A stretch of DNA of 64,000 bases from JAAFIP01 sp043774625 (GTDB lineage Bacteria; Pseudomonadota; Gammaproteobacteria; Burkholderiales; Burkholderiaceae_C). Of this stretch, positions 27,331-36,349 are shown piece after piece. Within the stretch, counting starts at the first letter, position 1; each line of letters opens with the position of its first letter. The notes under the pieces are model-generated. The model saw nothing but the letters and a program-made list of their open reading frames with translations, searched no databases and was not told the origin of the DNA. Location of the stretch: assembly GCA_043774625.1 (NCBI GenBank), contig JAYVTG010000008.1:17237-81236 (forward strand). The letters run 5' to 3'. Position numbers and translations under genes: made by a program.

Positions 27331-27358
27331 TGATAAGAAATTGCATTTTATCTTATCA
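27331..27358. promoter_or_regulatory. Inverted repeat upstream of fic
   Basis: TGATAAGA-N12-TCTTATCA, 8-bp perfect arms, 31-58 nt upstream of the fic start in the dinD-fic gap. It could be an operator for the Fic wHTH domain; no direct evidence. Confidence 0.45.
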
Positions 27359-27527
27359 AATTAGCAGTGATGTGTATAGAAAAATTAGGTTATTTATCAC
27401 GTTCAGGGCAATGTGTTCAATTTTTCATGATTTTGCAACACGTTCTAAGGATGTGTCGCGTGAAGCGACATCTGCTGCGTGGTTCCATTTGAGTTTCAGC
27501 TTCATTCATGTGGCAGCCTTAAGCAGC

Positions 27528-28373
27528 TCACATCTTCCTCGTCAGTTTTTTCTTCGCACTTTCAATTTGCTTGACGCTTTGCTCGGGTGTTGGCAAAGCT
27601 TCTGGCATCGTGCCACCCAGTTCACGAATGGTGTCACGAACTTTCTTGCCAACCTCGAAGTGGGTGTTGTTGGCGCGCTGCTTGCTGCGCACATTCTCGC
27701 GCTTCAATTTTTCTTCCGCCTGTGTAGCGCGAAAAAGGTTGGCCGCCAGCTCTGTGCTGCCCATGTGATCCAAAATCTTCTGGCTCTTCTTCAGGCCTTT
27801 GCGGGTATGAATATCTTTTGCGCCCAAGCCGCCATACAAACCCTTGTAGCCATGGTCTTGGAAAATAGCGTAGTCCAAAGGCGTGACGACACCCGCGTCC
27901 TTCGCCGCTGCAGCCAAGTATTTGTTGTGAGCCGCCAATTCATTGCGAATGGCAAGCCGCTTGTCATCCTCAGACAATTGCGCAAACTTCGCGTTGTCTT
28001 CCAGTTCTTGGCGCCGTGTTTGCATCGCAAAATAAGTTTGGCCATTTGCAATCACGGGTTTGGATGGATCACCGTTTTGCACGACCAAATAGCAGGCATA
28101 GCGAGACAAGCGCACATCGGCAATTTCACGCTGCGCTCCCGAGCCAATTTCGACCATTGTGAGGACATCCTCAATATGGTTTTCCGCTGGCTGGCCACTG
28201 TTCAGACAGGCCTCCTTAGCGCGCTCAATCACAGGCAGAAAATGGCGGTATTGGGAGTAATCCAGTACCTCGGCCAATTGCCTTGCTAGCCAGAACTCTT
28301 GACCTGCAACATCGGTATGCCGAATGCCTTCAAAGGTAGCGTGGTGCTGATTGGCAATGCGTTTGTTGGTCAT
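27528..28373 (-). CDS. dinD: DNA damage-inducible protein D (DinD)
   Basis: 281 residues matching DinD, with a BRO-N-like N-terminal domain (FEGIRHTDVAGQEFWLARQLAEVLDYSQYRHFLPVIERAKEAC) and the block DVRLSRYACYLVVQNGDPSKPVIANGQTYFAMQTRRQE. In E. coli DinD inhibits RecA filaments. Here it is inside a type I RM locus, between hsdS and fic, a recurring but poorly understood arrangement. I saw no clear LexA box in front of it. Confidence 0.92.
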   Translation of the reverse strand: MTNKRIANQHHATFEGIRHTDVAGQEFWLARQLAEVLDYSQYRHFLPVIERAKEACLNSGQPAENHIEDVLTMVEIGSGAQREIADVRLSRYACYLVVQNGDPSKPVIANGQTYFAMQTRRQELEDNAKFAQLSEDDKRLAIRNELAAHNKYLAAAAKDAGVVTPLDYAIFQDHGYKGLYGGLGAKDIHTRKGLKKSQKILDHMGSTELAANLFRATQAEEKLKRENVRSKQRANNTHFEVGKKVRDTIRELGGTMPEALPTPEQSVKQIESAKKKLTRKM

Positions 28374-28419
28374 GGCATTTCTCTCGCTAAAGATGTAAAA
28401 CTTGGCAGGATTTCAGGGG

Positions 28420-29625
28420 CTACAGCGCCCCGCTGAAGGCTTGGTGCAGCAGGGATTTTTTCAGGGCTTCGAGGGCGCTGATTTTTTGTTGGTAGAGGGA
28501 TTCGAGGCGTTGGGTTTCGGTGGAGAGTGCGTCTAGCTTTGCCGCTAATTCGCGCTGAATTACGATGGGCGGACAGAGAAATTCAAAGTCTTTAATTTGC
28601 TGACCGCTGATGTGCGGAACACCGCTACCCGTTTGAACACTCAAAATATGCTCAGTGAATGCATGACTACTAATTAGGCTGAGCAAAAAGCGTGCATTCA
28701 TATTTTCTCTAGTACGAATACAAGCAGTTCGTTGAACCAGTAGACAAGGTAAGTCTTGAGTGCTGACGATTGCTCGTTTTAAGCCAGCCTTTACCCAAGG
28801 TCGATCCATAGCCAGCACGATATCGTCTTCAGCTAGTTGATATTTTTCATAGGGTTCAAGATTACTGAGCGGCCATCTTTTTGCGTCATCCCAACGGATC
28901 GCACCTTGCATGATGTTGTCGCCGCGTAGAAGATTGATTGAGTCATCAGCCTCTGTGTACAGCGTGCTCTTGAATGCGAATCCCAGAAGCAAGTCAATTT
29001 CCTTCCCTAAAGTTGTAGTTTTCCAGCCTGTGCCACCTCTGAAAAAAACCGATTGCAGGTGGCTTTCGAAGAGGGCGCGGGCGTTTTGGAGGTTTTTTTC
29101 GGCGTTGGCTTTGGCGGTGGCGATGTGGGCGAAGGCTTCGTCTAGGAGGGTGACGATGCGTTTTTGTTCTTTAAGCGGCGAGATTGGAATTTGAATTTCC
29201 TTGAGCTTACCGCCCGAGAGTTCTTTAAAAGTCGCGCCGCTTCCTAAATCGTTTAATAACTGAGTGATGCTGCTGAGGAAGTAATAGAGATATTTGGTAT
29301 CAAGCTCTTTTTTTGGCACTAAGCCTTTGCAGCCTTGATTGGTCGCCATTGGCTCTGTGTTGATGACCAAGTAACCAATCGGTGCACGCGAGGACAGAAT
29401 GACTGATTGTGGAGGTAACAAACGAGCAGAGCTGTCTCTCACGCCATCATCTGTAATGGTTCGATCAGTTTGCGCAATGTAGGGAGATGCGCGTTTGCCC
29501 ATCTCGGCTGGTGTCACCCACTGATTTGGTCCGTTCCAATATTCTGCTACTCCAGTTTTCGGTGTGCCACCGTTAACAACATCGCAAACATCGCCAATTG
29601 TCTTCCGCTCCCATCTAGCTTTCAT
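28420..29625 (-). CDS. hsdS: Type I restriction-modification specificity subunit S
   Basis: 401 residues with two target-recognition domains. The first is at about 1-150 (WERKTIGDVCDVVNGGTPKTGVAEYWNG...), the second at about 200-350 (WKTTTLGKEIDLLLGFAFKSTLY...). Each is followed by a coiled-coil spacer (PLKEQKRIVTLLDEAFAHIATAKANAEKNLQNARALFESHL and VIQRELAAKLDALSTETQRLESLYQQKISALEALKKSLLHQAFSGAL). It determines the bipartite DNA target. Its start overlaps the hsdM stop by 4 nt. The TRDs are somewhat more AT-rich than the flanks, as is common for swapped domains. Confidence 0.94.
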   Translation of the reverse strand: MKARWERKTIGDVCDVVNGGTPKTGVAEYWNGPNQWVTPAEMGKRASPYIAQTDRTITDDGVRDSSARLLPPQSVILSSRAPIGYLVINTEPMATNQGCKGLVPKKELDTKYLYYFLSSITQLLNDLGSGATFKELSGGKLKEIQIPISPLKEQKRIVTLLDEAFAHIATAKANAEKNLQNARALFESHLQSVFFRGGTGWKTTTLGKEIDLLLGFAFKSTLYTEADDSINLLRGDNIMQGAIRWDDAKRWPLSNLEPYEKYQLAEDDIVLAMDRPWVKAGLKRAIVSTQDLPCLLVQRTACIRTRENMNARFLLSLISSHAFTEHILSVQTGSGVPHISGQQIKDFEFLCPPIVIQRELAAKLDALSTETQRLESLYQQKISALEALKKSLLHQAFSGAL

Positions 29626-31076
29626 AACAACGCCCTGATGTTCTCCAGAACCCGCGCACTCTCCACATCCAAGCCCGCAATTTGTTCCATGATCTCTTGC
29701 GGGCTGCGGTGAATCACTTCTTCATTGCCGCTCGGGTTCTTCAATGACAAGTCGTAGCTGGCCGTGTCAATTTTCTTAACGTCAACGCTCCAGCTTTTGG
29801 CAGAATCGGCGCTGGTTTTTTGCAGCTCCACAAACTCGGCCAAATCTGCGTCATTAAGCGGATTAGTTTTACCCATATTGCGGCCGGGGTTGAGCTGGTA
29901 GTACCAGACCTTGCGCGTTGGCGACCCTTTTTCAAAAAACAACACGACGGTTTTCACGCCTGCGCCTTGAAAAGTGCCGCCAGGGCAGTCCAGCACGGTA
30001 TGCAGGTTGCAGCTTTCTAGCAGGAGCTTGCGCAGGGCGACGGAGGCATTGTCGGTGGTGCTTAAAAAGGTGTTTTTAATCACGACGGCGGCGCGGCCAC
30101 CGGCTTTGAGCATTTTGATGAAATGCTGTAGGAAGAGAAAAGCCGTTTCGCCGCTACGCACGGGAAAGTTTTGCTGCACCTCGGGGCGTTCTTTGCCACC
30201 AAAGGGCGGGTTGGCCAGGATGATGTGGTGGCGGTCTTTTTCTTGCACGTCGGCCAGATTTTCGGCCAGCGTGTTGGTGTGCATGATGTTGGGTGCTTCG
30301 ATGCCATGCAAGATCATGTTCATGATGGCGATCACGTAGGCGAGGGATTTTTTCTCTTTGCCGTAAAACGTACGGGTTTGCAGGGTTTTCAGGTCGCTGG
30401 TCGTGAGCTTTTTGCTGGTTTTTAGGTAGTCAAAAGCCTCGCACAAAAAGCCTGCGCTGCCGCAGGCGGGGTCGTAAATCGTTTCGCCCACCTGGGGCTT
30501 GACGACTTGGATCATCGCGCGAATCAGCGGACGCGGGGTGTAATATTCGCCGCCGTTGCGCCCGGCGTTGCCCATGTTTTTGATCTTGGCTTCATACAGG
30601 TGCGAGAGCTCGTGCTTTTCGGCTTGGGAGTTAAAGCGCAGCTCGTCAACATGGTCAATGATGTCGCGCAGGGTGTAGCCACTGCGGATTTTATTTTTGA
30701 TCTCGCCAAAAATCTCGCCGATTTTGTATTCGATGGTGCCCGGGCCGCTGGCTTTTTGCTTGAAGGCGTGCAGATAGGGGAAAAGCGTGGTGTCCACAAA
30801 CTGCACCAGATCGTCACCGGTCAGTGCTTTGTTGTGGTCGAGCTTGCCGTCTGCGCCTTTGGGGGCGGCCCAAGTGTCCCAGCGGTAGGGGGTGGCCAGA
30901 ATATGGCTGTATTTTTTGCCTTCCAGGGTGGCGATAGCGGCTTTTTCCAGATCCAGGCTGTCCAGGTATTTGAGGAACAGCAGCCATGAGGTTTGCTCGG
31001 TGTAATCCAGCTCGGTGGTGCAGCCGCTTTCTTTCCACAGGGCGTCGTCAATGTTTTTGAAGGTTTGTTCAAACAT
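29622..31076 (-). CDS. hsdM: Type I restriction-modification DNA methyltransferase M
   Basis: 484 residues, N6-adenine methylase. The N-terminal HsdM helical domain is followed by motif I DPACGSAGF (202-210) and motif IV NPPF (289-292). First gene of the RM operon (hsdM-hsdS, then dinD, fic, hsdR, all leftward). The modification is needed to protect host DNA from HsdR. Confidence 0.95.
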   Translation of the reverse strand: MFEQTFKNIDDALWKESGCTTELDYTEQTSWLLFLKYLDSLDLEKAAIATLEGKKYSHILATPYRWDTWAAPKGADGKLDHNKALTGDDLVQFVDTTLFPYLHAFKQKASGPGTIEYKIGEIFGEIKNKIRSGYTLRDIIDHVDELRFNSQAEKHELSHLYEAKIKNMGNAGRNGGEYYTPRPLIRAMIQVVKPQVGETIYDPACGSAGFLCEAFDYLKTSKKLTTSDLKTLQTRTFYGKEKKSLAYVIAIMNMILHGIEAPNIMHTNTLAENLADVQEKDRHHIILANPPFGGKERPEVQQNFPVRSGETAFLFLQHFIKMLKAGGRAAVVIKNTFLSTTDNASVALRKLLLESCNLHTVLDCPGGTFQGAGVKTVVLFFEKGSPTRKVWYYQLNPGRNMGKTNPLNDADLAEFVELQKTSADSAKSWSVDVKKIDTASYDLSLKNPSGNEEVIHRSPQEIMEQIAGLDVESARVLENIRALL

Positions 31077-31096
31077 GGGGTATTTTTCTTGGTAAC

Positions 31097-31137
31097 ACTA
31101 TCAATTCAGTAGCTGCTCGCGCATATTCCACGCTGGC
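31097..31137 (-). repeat. 41-bp dispersed repeat, copy 11 (intergenic)
   Basis: Full-length core between the aminotransferase gene and hsdM; it sits at the left end of the non-RM block and just upstream of the hsdM start. Confidence 0.93.
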
Positions 31138-31159
31138 ATCAGGCAGTTTTAGCCTGTTT

Positions 31160-32347
31160 TTATAGTTTGGCGAGACGATCCAGCGCTAATTGCAGCGTTT
31201 CGTCTTTTTTGGCAAAGCAAAACCTCACCACGCGCTGGTCAAAGCCGTTGCCGTAGAAGGCGGACAGGGGAATGGCGGCTACGCCGATGTCGGTGGTGAG
31301 CCATTTGCAGAATTCGGCTTCACTCAATCCCTTGGCTGCGGGCAGGCCGGAGATGTCTACGCACTGAAAGTAGGTGCCTTGGGTTTTGAGTGGTTGGAGT
31401 TTGGTTTTGGCCAGGCCTTGCAAAAACAGGTCGCGCTTGCGTTGGTAAAAGGCGGGTAGTTGTGCGTAGGGTGCGGGGTCGGCCATATACGAGGCCAGGC
31501 CGTGCTGCATGGGGGTGTTGACGGTGAACACGTTGAACTGGTGCACCTTGCGAAATTCTGCCGTGAGCGGCGCGGGCGCGGCAACAGTGCCTACCTTCCA
31601 GCCAGTCACGTGGTAGGTTTTGCCAAAGCTGCTGACGATAAACGTGCGGGCGGCCAGGCCAGCGAAGCGGGCGGCGCTTTGGTGTTGTTGGCCGTCAAAC
31701 ACCATGTGTTCGTACACTTCGTCGCTGATCAGCAGCACGTCGGTGGGGGCCAAAATCTCTTGCAGGCGCAGCATGTCGGCCTCGCTCCAGATGGTGGCGC
31801 TGGGGTTGTGCGGGCTGTTGATCAGGATGGCGCGCGTCTTTTCGTTTATCGCTGCGCTGATTTTGTCGAAGTCGGGACGAAAGCTGCCAGGCGTCAAGGG
31901 CACACGCACCACGGTGCCACCGGCCAGTTCGATATTGGGTACGTAGCTGTCGTAGCAGGGCTCCAGTACGATGACTTCGTCGCCCGGGCGCACGACGGCC
32001 AGAATGCACGTGATGATGCCTTGCGTAGCCCCGGCGGTGATGGTAATTTCATTCGCAGCCGAATACTGGCGCGCGTGAAGCGCTAGTATTTTGCTAGCAA
32101 TTGCATCACGCAGCGCGGGTATGCCTGTCATAGGCGGGTACTGGTTCAGGCCCTTGGTCATGGCATCTGTGACGGCATTCACCAGCTTGGGGTCGCAGTC
32201 AAAGTCTGGAAAGCCCTGGCCCAGATTCACCGCACCTTTTTCCGTGGCCAGCGCCGACATGACGGTGAAAATGGTGGTGCCAACGGCGGGCAGTTTGGTT
32301 TGCAGAACCGGTGTTCTGGGCAGGTTGTGTTGTAAAACGGCAGACAT
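31160..32347 (-). CDS. PLP-dependent class I/II aminotransferase (methionine aminotransferase-like)
   Basis: 395 residues from ATG 32347. Fold type I motifs: NLGQGFPDFD, NQYPPMTGIPALRDAIA, ITAGATQGI, NSPHNPSATIW and the PLP lysine in SSFGKTYHVTGWKVG (Lys243). The pattern matches YbdL/kynurenine-aminotransferase-like methionine aminotransferases. It follows the CysB-type regulator gene in the same direction (25-nt gap), consistent with a sulfur-amino-acid role, but the substrate is inferred. A longer start at 32401 would overlap the regulator gene. Confidence 0.87.
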   Translation of the reverse strand: MSAVLQHNLPRTPVLQTKLPAVGTTIFTVMSALATEKGAVNLGQGFPDFDCDPKLVNAVTDAMTKGLNQYPPMTGIPALRDAIASKILALHARQYSAANEITITAGATQGIITCILAVVRPGDEVIVLEPCYDSYVPNIELAGGTVVRVPLTPGSFRPDFDKISAAINEKTRAILINSPHNPSATIWSEADMLRLQEILAPTDVLLISDEVYEHMVFDGQQHQSAARFAGLAARTFIVSSFGKTYHVTGWKVGTVAAPAPLTAEFRKVHQFNVFTVNTPMQHGLASYMADPAPYAQLPAFYQRKRDLFLQGLAKTKLQPLKTQGTYFQCVDISGLPAAKGLSEAEFCKWLTTDIGVAAIPLSAFYGNGFDQRVVRFCFAKKDETLQLALDRLAKL

Positions 32348-32372
32348 GGTGGACTGGCTATAAAAATAAAAA

Positions 32373-33314
32373 TCAGAGTTCGTAATCGTCCGTATGGCCA
32401 TTCATGGCCTTGGTGATCAGGTTGCGGTTCAGGCGATCGCTCAGCAGTTCGGCAAAGGTGTAAACAAAATTGCGCAGATACGCGCTGCGCTTAAAGGCCA
32501 CGCGCGCTGTGTTTTTGCCAAACAAATGGCCAGCGGGTTTGACCACCATATCTGCGGGAACGTTATCTTTTACAGACATTTCTGCCACGATACCCACGCC
32601 CAGGCCCGTGCGTGCGTAGGTGATGATCACGTCAGAGTCAATCGCTTCTAGCGCAATGCGGGGCGTTAGCTTTTTGGCTGCAAATGCAGCGTCAATCTTG
32701 GTGCGGCCCGTAAACGACGGGTGGTAGGTAATCAGCGCCTCGTTAGCCAGGTCTTGCAAAGTCACCAACTGCACGTGCGCCAGTTTATGGTCTTTGGGCA
32801 GTACCAGCACGTGCTGCCATTCATAGCAGGGCAGGGTTATCAGATCTGAGTAGTCTGCTAGCGATTCAGTAGCAATGCCAATCTCGGCTACCTCGTCAAT
32901 CAGCATTTTGGCAACCTGGTCAGGCGCGCCCTGGTGCAGGCTGATATTGACTTTGGGAAAAGTCTCACGCAGTTTGGTGATGGGACCAGGCAACACATAG
33001 CGCGCCTGGGTATGTGTGGTGGCAATCGACAAGGTGCCACTGTCTTGCAGGCTAAATTGTTCGCCGATGCGCTTTAAATTGCCCACCTCGCGCATGATGA
33101 GTTCAATGCTTTTGAGTACATGCTGGCCAGGTTCGGTGATGCGTTTGAGCCGCTTGCCGTGGCGCGCAAAGATGTCTACGCCCAGTTCTTCTTCCAGCTC
33201 AATAATAGCTTTGGACACGCCGGGCTGCGAGGTGTGCAGTGCTTTGGCTGCCTCGGTCAGGTTGAGGTTGCGCCGTGCGGCCTCTTGCACAAAACGGAAT
33301 TGATGCAGGTTCAT
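32373..33314 (-). CDS. cysB: CysB-type LysR family transcriptional regulator
   Basis: 313 residues. The N-terminal HTH (MNLHQFRFVQEAARRNLNLTEAAKALHTSQPGVSKAIIELEEELGVDIFARHGKRL) and the effector domain (SIATTHTQARYVLPGPITKLRETFPKVNISLHQG, LITYHPSFTGRTKIDAAF, EAIDSDVIITYARTGLGVGIVAEM) are those of CysB/Cbl, which activate sulfate or sulfonate assimilation genes on binding N-acetylserine. The likely regulon includes the cys operon at the window start (inference); it could be a Cbl paralogue. Confidence 0.88.
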   Translation of the reverse strand: MNLHQFRFVQEAARRNLNLTEAAKALHTSQPGVSKAIIELEEELGVDIFARHGKRLKRITEPGQHVLKSIELIMREVGNLKRIGEQFSLQDSGTLSIATTHTQARYVLPGPITKLRETFPKVNISLHQGAPDQVAKMLIDEVAEIGIATESLADYSDLITLPCYEWQHVLVLPKDHKLAHVQLVTLQDLANEALITYHPSFTGRTKIDAAFAAKKLTPRIALEAIDSDVIITYARTGLGVGIVAEMSVKDNVPADMVVKPAGHLFGKNTARVAFKRSAYLRNFVYTFAELLSDRLNRNLITKAMNGHTDDYEL

Positions 33315-33462
33315 ATCGAAAATTAGCTAAAGATTAGGTTTATTATGCATCATGGGTTTTGCGGTGAAGCTAAACCCTGTTTGCCTTGCCCCGGTCTCTT
33401 CAGTAAGATAAACATAGCAGCGATTCGTAACCACATAGCCCATTTCACATTCAATTTTTGAT

Positions 33463-35157
33463 ATGTACCACCAATACTTTGGCTTTACCAAATCACCGTT
33501 TTCGATAGCGCCCGATCCGCATAACCTGTACATGAGCCAGCAGCACCGTGAGGCGCTGGCACATTTGCTGTACGGTGCCACGGCGGGTGGTGGTTTCGTG
33601 TTGCTGACCGGAGAAATTGGTACCGGCAAGACAACGCTGTGCCGTTGCTTGCTGGAGCAGTTGCCCAAAACCTGTGATGTGGCGTTTATCTACAACCCCA
33701 AGCTCACCGCGCTGGAGTTGCTGCAAACGGTGTGCGAGGAACTGCATATCCAGCTCCCAGAAGGTTCATTGAGCACCAAAGACCTGGTAGACCATTTGAA
33801 TGCCCATTTGATTACTGCACATGCCGAGGGCCGCAACACCCTGCTCATCATTGACGAGGCACAAAACCTGTCTGCCGATGTGCTGGAACAAATGCGCTTG
33901 CTGACCAATCTGGAGACTACTGAGCGCAAGTTGCTGCAAATTATTTTGCTTGGCCAGCCAGAACTGCGCGACATGCTGGCCCAGCCAGAGCTTGCGCAAT
34001 TGGCGCAGCGCGTGATAGCCCGCTTTCACCTGGGGCCCTTGTCCAAGAGCGACCTGCCAGGCTACATTGCCCACCGTATTGCCAATGCGGGCGGGCAGCG
34101 CCAGATCATTCCGCCTAACTTGATGCCCGCCCTGTACCGTGCCAGCCGTGGCGTGCCTCGCTTGGTTAACCTCATTAGCGACCGCGCTTTGCTGGGGGCC
34201 TATGCGGAAAATGCAGACCAGGTCAACCGCAAGGTGCTGGCCAAGGCTGTACACGAAGTGCAAGGCGACGAGGGTACAAAATCGTCCATTCGTCCGTGGG
34301 TGTGGGGCGCAGCAGCGCTCGCAGGCCTGGCAGCCGTGGCCGTTGTTGCCTACAAGGTGTTGCCAACGGACAAGCTACCCACCCAGGCCAGTGTTGACGT
34401 TTCACGCAAACCGGCGGGTGCTGAGTTGCCTGCGCCAGCCGCAGTTGCAACCGCACCTGCTGTAGTGGCTATACCTGCTGTCTCTGCTGCAGCGCCGGTT
34501 AAAGCAGCCCAGAGTGTGGCTTTACCAGCGCTTGCACCGGCTGAATCCGTTGTAAAGGCAGATACAACAGCCAGTAATAGCGCGTGGAAAGCGTTATTTG
34601 AGCGCTGGGGCCTCAGTTATCGCGCTGACAGTGGACAGTTGGCCTGCGACCAGGTGCAAATCACAGGACTGCGCTGCCTGCAAACCAATGGCACGCTGCA
34701 AGAATTGCGTGAGTTGAATCAGCCAGTCTTGCTGCAGCTTCAAACTGCGCAGGGCCCGCGTGAAGTGGCTTTGGTAGCGTTAAGCAGCACGACCGCCACG
34801 ATTGTTTCTGAGGATGGCAGCATCACCCGCGCTATCAGTGAGGTGTCTGATGTATGGACCGGGGGCTATACGGTTTTATGGCGTGTGCCGCCAGAATATG
34901 CTGGTGTGATGGAGCGTGGCGACCGGGGTAACGGTGTGCTGTGGCTGCGCCGCCAGTTGGTGCAACTGGGTCGTTTGGCTCCTACCACCCAGTCTTCCAA
35001 CCTGTTTGACGACAACCTGGCGCAGCAAGTGCAACGCTTTCAGCGTTCACAGGGCATGCGGGTAGACGGTAGAGTAGGGCCACGTACAGTAATTCGCCTG
35101 ATGGCCGCAGCCGATAGTCGCATCCCGCAGCTAAGCATGGTGCGAAAGGACCAATAG
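33463..35157 (+). CDS. ExeA/GspA-like AAA+ ATPase with peptidoglycan-binding domain
   Basis: 564 residues. MYHQYFGFTKSPFSIAPDPHNLYMS is the GspA/ExeA start. Walker A GEIGTGKTT is at 50-58 and Walker B LLIIDEAQNL at about 127-136. A membrane segment at ~284-304 is followed by an Ala/Pro-rich periplasmic linker and a C-terminal peptidoglycan-binding_1 domain (LRRQLVQLGRLA...QVQRFQRSQGMRVDGRVGPRTVIRL). With GspB it helps insert the type II secretion secretin through peptidoglycan in Aeromonas. The partner gene follows after 1 nt. No gsp core genes are in view. Confidence 0.9.
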   Translation: MYHQYFGFTKSPFSIAPDPHNLYMSQQHREALAHLLYGATAGGGFVLLTGEIGTGKTTLCRCLLEQLPKTCDVAFIYNPKLTALELLQTVCEELHIQLPEGSLSTKDLVDHLNAHLITAHAEGRNTLLIIDEAQNLSADVLEQMRLLTNLETTERKLLQIILLGQPELRDMLAQPELAQLAQRVIARFHLGPLSKSDLPGYIAHRIANAGGQRQIIPPNLMPALYRASRGVPRLVNLISDRALLGAYAENADQVNRKVLAKAVHEVQGDEGTKSSIRPWVWGAAALAGLAAVAVVAYKVLPTDKLPTQASVDVSRKPAGAELPAPAAVATAPAVVAIPAVSAAAPVKAAQSVALPALAPAESVVKADTTASNSAWKALFERWGLSYRADSGQLACDQVQITGLRCLQTNGTLQELRELNQPVLLQLQTAQGPREVALVALSSTTATIVSEDGSITRAISEVSDVWTGGYTVLWRVPPEYAGVMERGDRGNGVLWLRRQLVQLGRLAPTTQSSNLFDDNLAQQVQRFQRSQGMRVDGRVGPRTVIRLMAAADSRIPQLSMVRKDQ

Positions 35158-35158
35158 C

Positions 35159-35917
35159 ATGTCCTATATTCTGGAGGCGCTCAAAAAGGCTGAGCAAGAC
35201 CGCACGGCAGTTAGGCGGGCAGAGATGCCAACAATGGTGCCAGCAGCGCAAGGGCCTGCTTATGCGCAGCCCAAATGGCCTTATGCGGCTGCGGTGGGTG
35301 CAGTGATTGTGCTGGCGGCTGGTGCTGGCTGGTGGTTTTCAGGCAAATCCTCTGGCAAAGTCATCGCTGACAAGATAGCTGCTGTGGCGCCTGCAACGAC
35401 GGCTCCGGTATCTGCTATCGCACCCCCCACCGCACCCCCCACCGCACCCCCCGTAGTACCTCGTGCACTAGAACCCGAAGTCAAACCGATAGCGCGCTCG
35501 CCAGAACCTGGTGTGCCCGTTGTGTCCCTTGAGCAAGGTGCCAAGCCACCTGCCAATGCCAAGTCTGCAAAACCGCAAGCCGCTGTAGCTACTGCCAAAG
35601 CACCAGAAGTTCAGACGGCCAAGCCTGCAGACAAGCCAGTCGGCAAAGCCCCAGAAGCACTCGACTTGAAAATGTCGCTAGGTCTACGGGTGTTGACTCT
35701 GGATGAGTTGCCAGCCGATATCCGCAAGCAAGTGCCCAAAATAGCCTCGGGGGGTTATGTGTATTCTTCAGACGCAGCCAGCCGGGTGGTCAACATCAAC
35801 GAGCGCACCTTGCGCGAAGGCGACGAACTGCAATCAGGCATGAAACTGGATCAGATTGCCCAAGACCACGTTGTCTTCAGCTTCAAGGGCTACCGGTTTC
35901 GGGTGGACATATTTTGA
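35159..35917 (+). CDS. GspB/ExeB-like general secretion pathway protein
   Basis: 252 residues. MSYILEALKKAEQDR is the GspB hallmark. One membrane segment (WPYAAAVGAVIVLAAGAGWWF, ~40-60) is followed by a long Pro/Ala linker with a PPTAP tandem, then the C-terminal periplasmic domain (LGLRVLTLDELPADIRKQVP...VVNINERTLREGDEL...DHVVFSFKGYRFRV). It is expected to complex with the ExeA-like ATPase next door. Confidence 0.9.
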   Translation: MSYILEALKKAEQDRTAVRRAEMPTMVPAAQGPAYAQPKWPYAAAVGAVIVLAAGAGWWFSGKSSGKVIADKIAAVAPATTAPVSAIAPPTAPPTAPPVVPRALEPEVKPIARSPEPGVPVVSLEQGAKPPANAKSAKPQAAVATAKAPEVQTAKPADKPVGKAPEALDLKMSLGLRVLTLDELPADIRKQVPKIASGGYVYSSDAASRVVNINERTLREGDELQSGMKLDQIAQDHVVFSFKGYRFRVDIF

Positions 35918-35938
35918 TTTTCTATTGTGCCGCAATGG

Positions 35939-36337
35939 TCATGGTTGCAGTGCCATGTCGGCTAACAAACTGATCACGCGATGGTCCTCGCCTATGGCGG
36001 GGCTTACTTCAAACGCTACGCCAGGGTGCTCGCCGCGCAATTGAACCACCAGCTCGGGCAAGTCTTCGCGAGCATGTTTGCCCATGCCCAAAAACATGGG
36101 GATGATGCGTATTTTTAGTGCATTTTGGCCTGATGCCAGCGTAGTATATGCGTGAGCAGCTATTATTTCTGTAGCAACTGTGGGTAAATCAGGAGAGCAC
36201 AACTCCAGATAGGCGCAGTGCACTCGCACAGCTGGTTGGCTGGAGCGAATGCGCTGTGCAACGGCCTCCATAGGCACGCGCCACAGCGGGTCACGCGATC
36301 CGTGGGCAAATAAAATAATGGCTTGGGGTGACGACAT
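35939..36337 (-). CDS. cbiX: Sirohydrochlorin chelatase (CbiX/SirB-like, small form)
   Basis: 132 residues, the single-domain form. Metal-binding His are in FAHGSRDP (His12) and MGKHAREDLP. It inserts Fe2+ or Co2+ into sirohydrochlorin, so it may provide sirohaem for CysI. Residues 55-68 (ATEIIAAHAYTTLA) are encoded in frame by a 41-bp repeat on the opposite strand, located between the AYLELCSPDLPT helix and the KIRIIPMFLGMGKH strand, where family members have a native helix of about this length. Convergent with the GspB-like gene. Confidence 0.9.
   Translation of the reverse strand: MSSPQAIILFAHGSRDPLWRVPMEAVAQRIRSSQPAVRVHCAYLELCSPDLPTVATEIIAAHAYTTLASGQNALKIRIIPMFLGMGKHAREDLPELVVQLRGEHPGVAFEVSPAIGEDHRVISLLADMALQP
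36135..36175 (+). repeat. 41-bp dispersed repeat, copy 12 (inside cbiX)
   Basis: Full-length core antisense to cbiX, read as ATEIIAAHAYTTLA. Confidence 0.94.
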
Positions 36338-36349
36338 GTTGATCGGTTT

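Noticed and set aside
27228..28289. 353-codon open frame on the plus strand over fic/dinD
   Set aside because: Antisense to clear fic and dinD genes and without any recognisable protein pattern.
30400..31076. RM locus as a recent genomic island
   Set aside because: No integrase, tRNA junction or flanking direct repeat was found, and base composition shifts only slightly; transfer is possible but not supported from the sequence alone.
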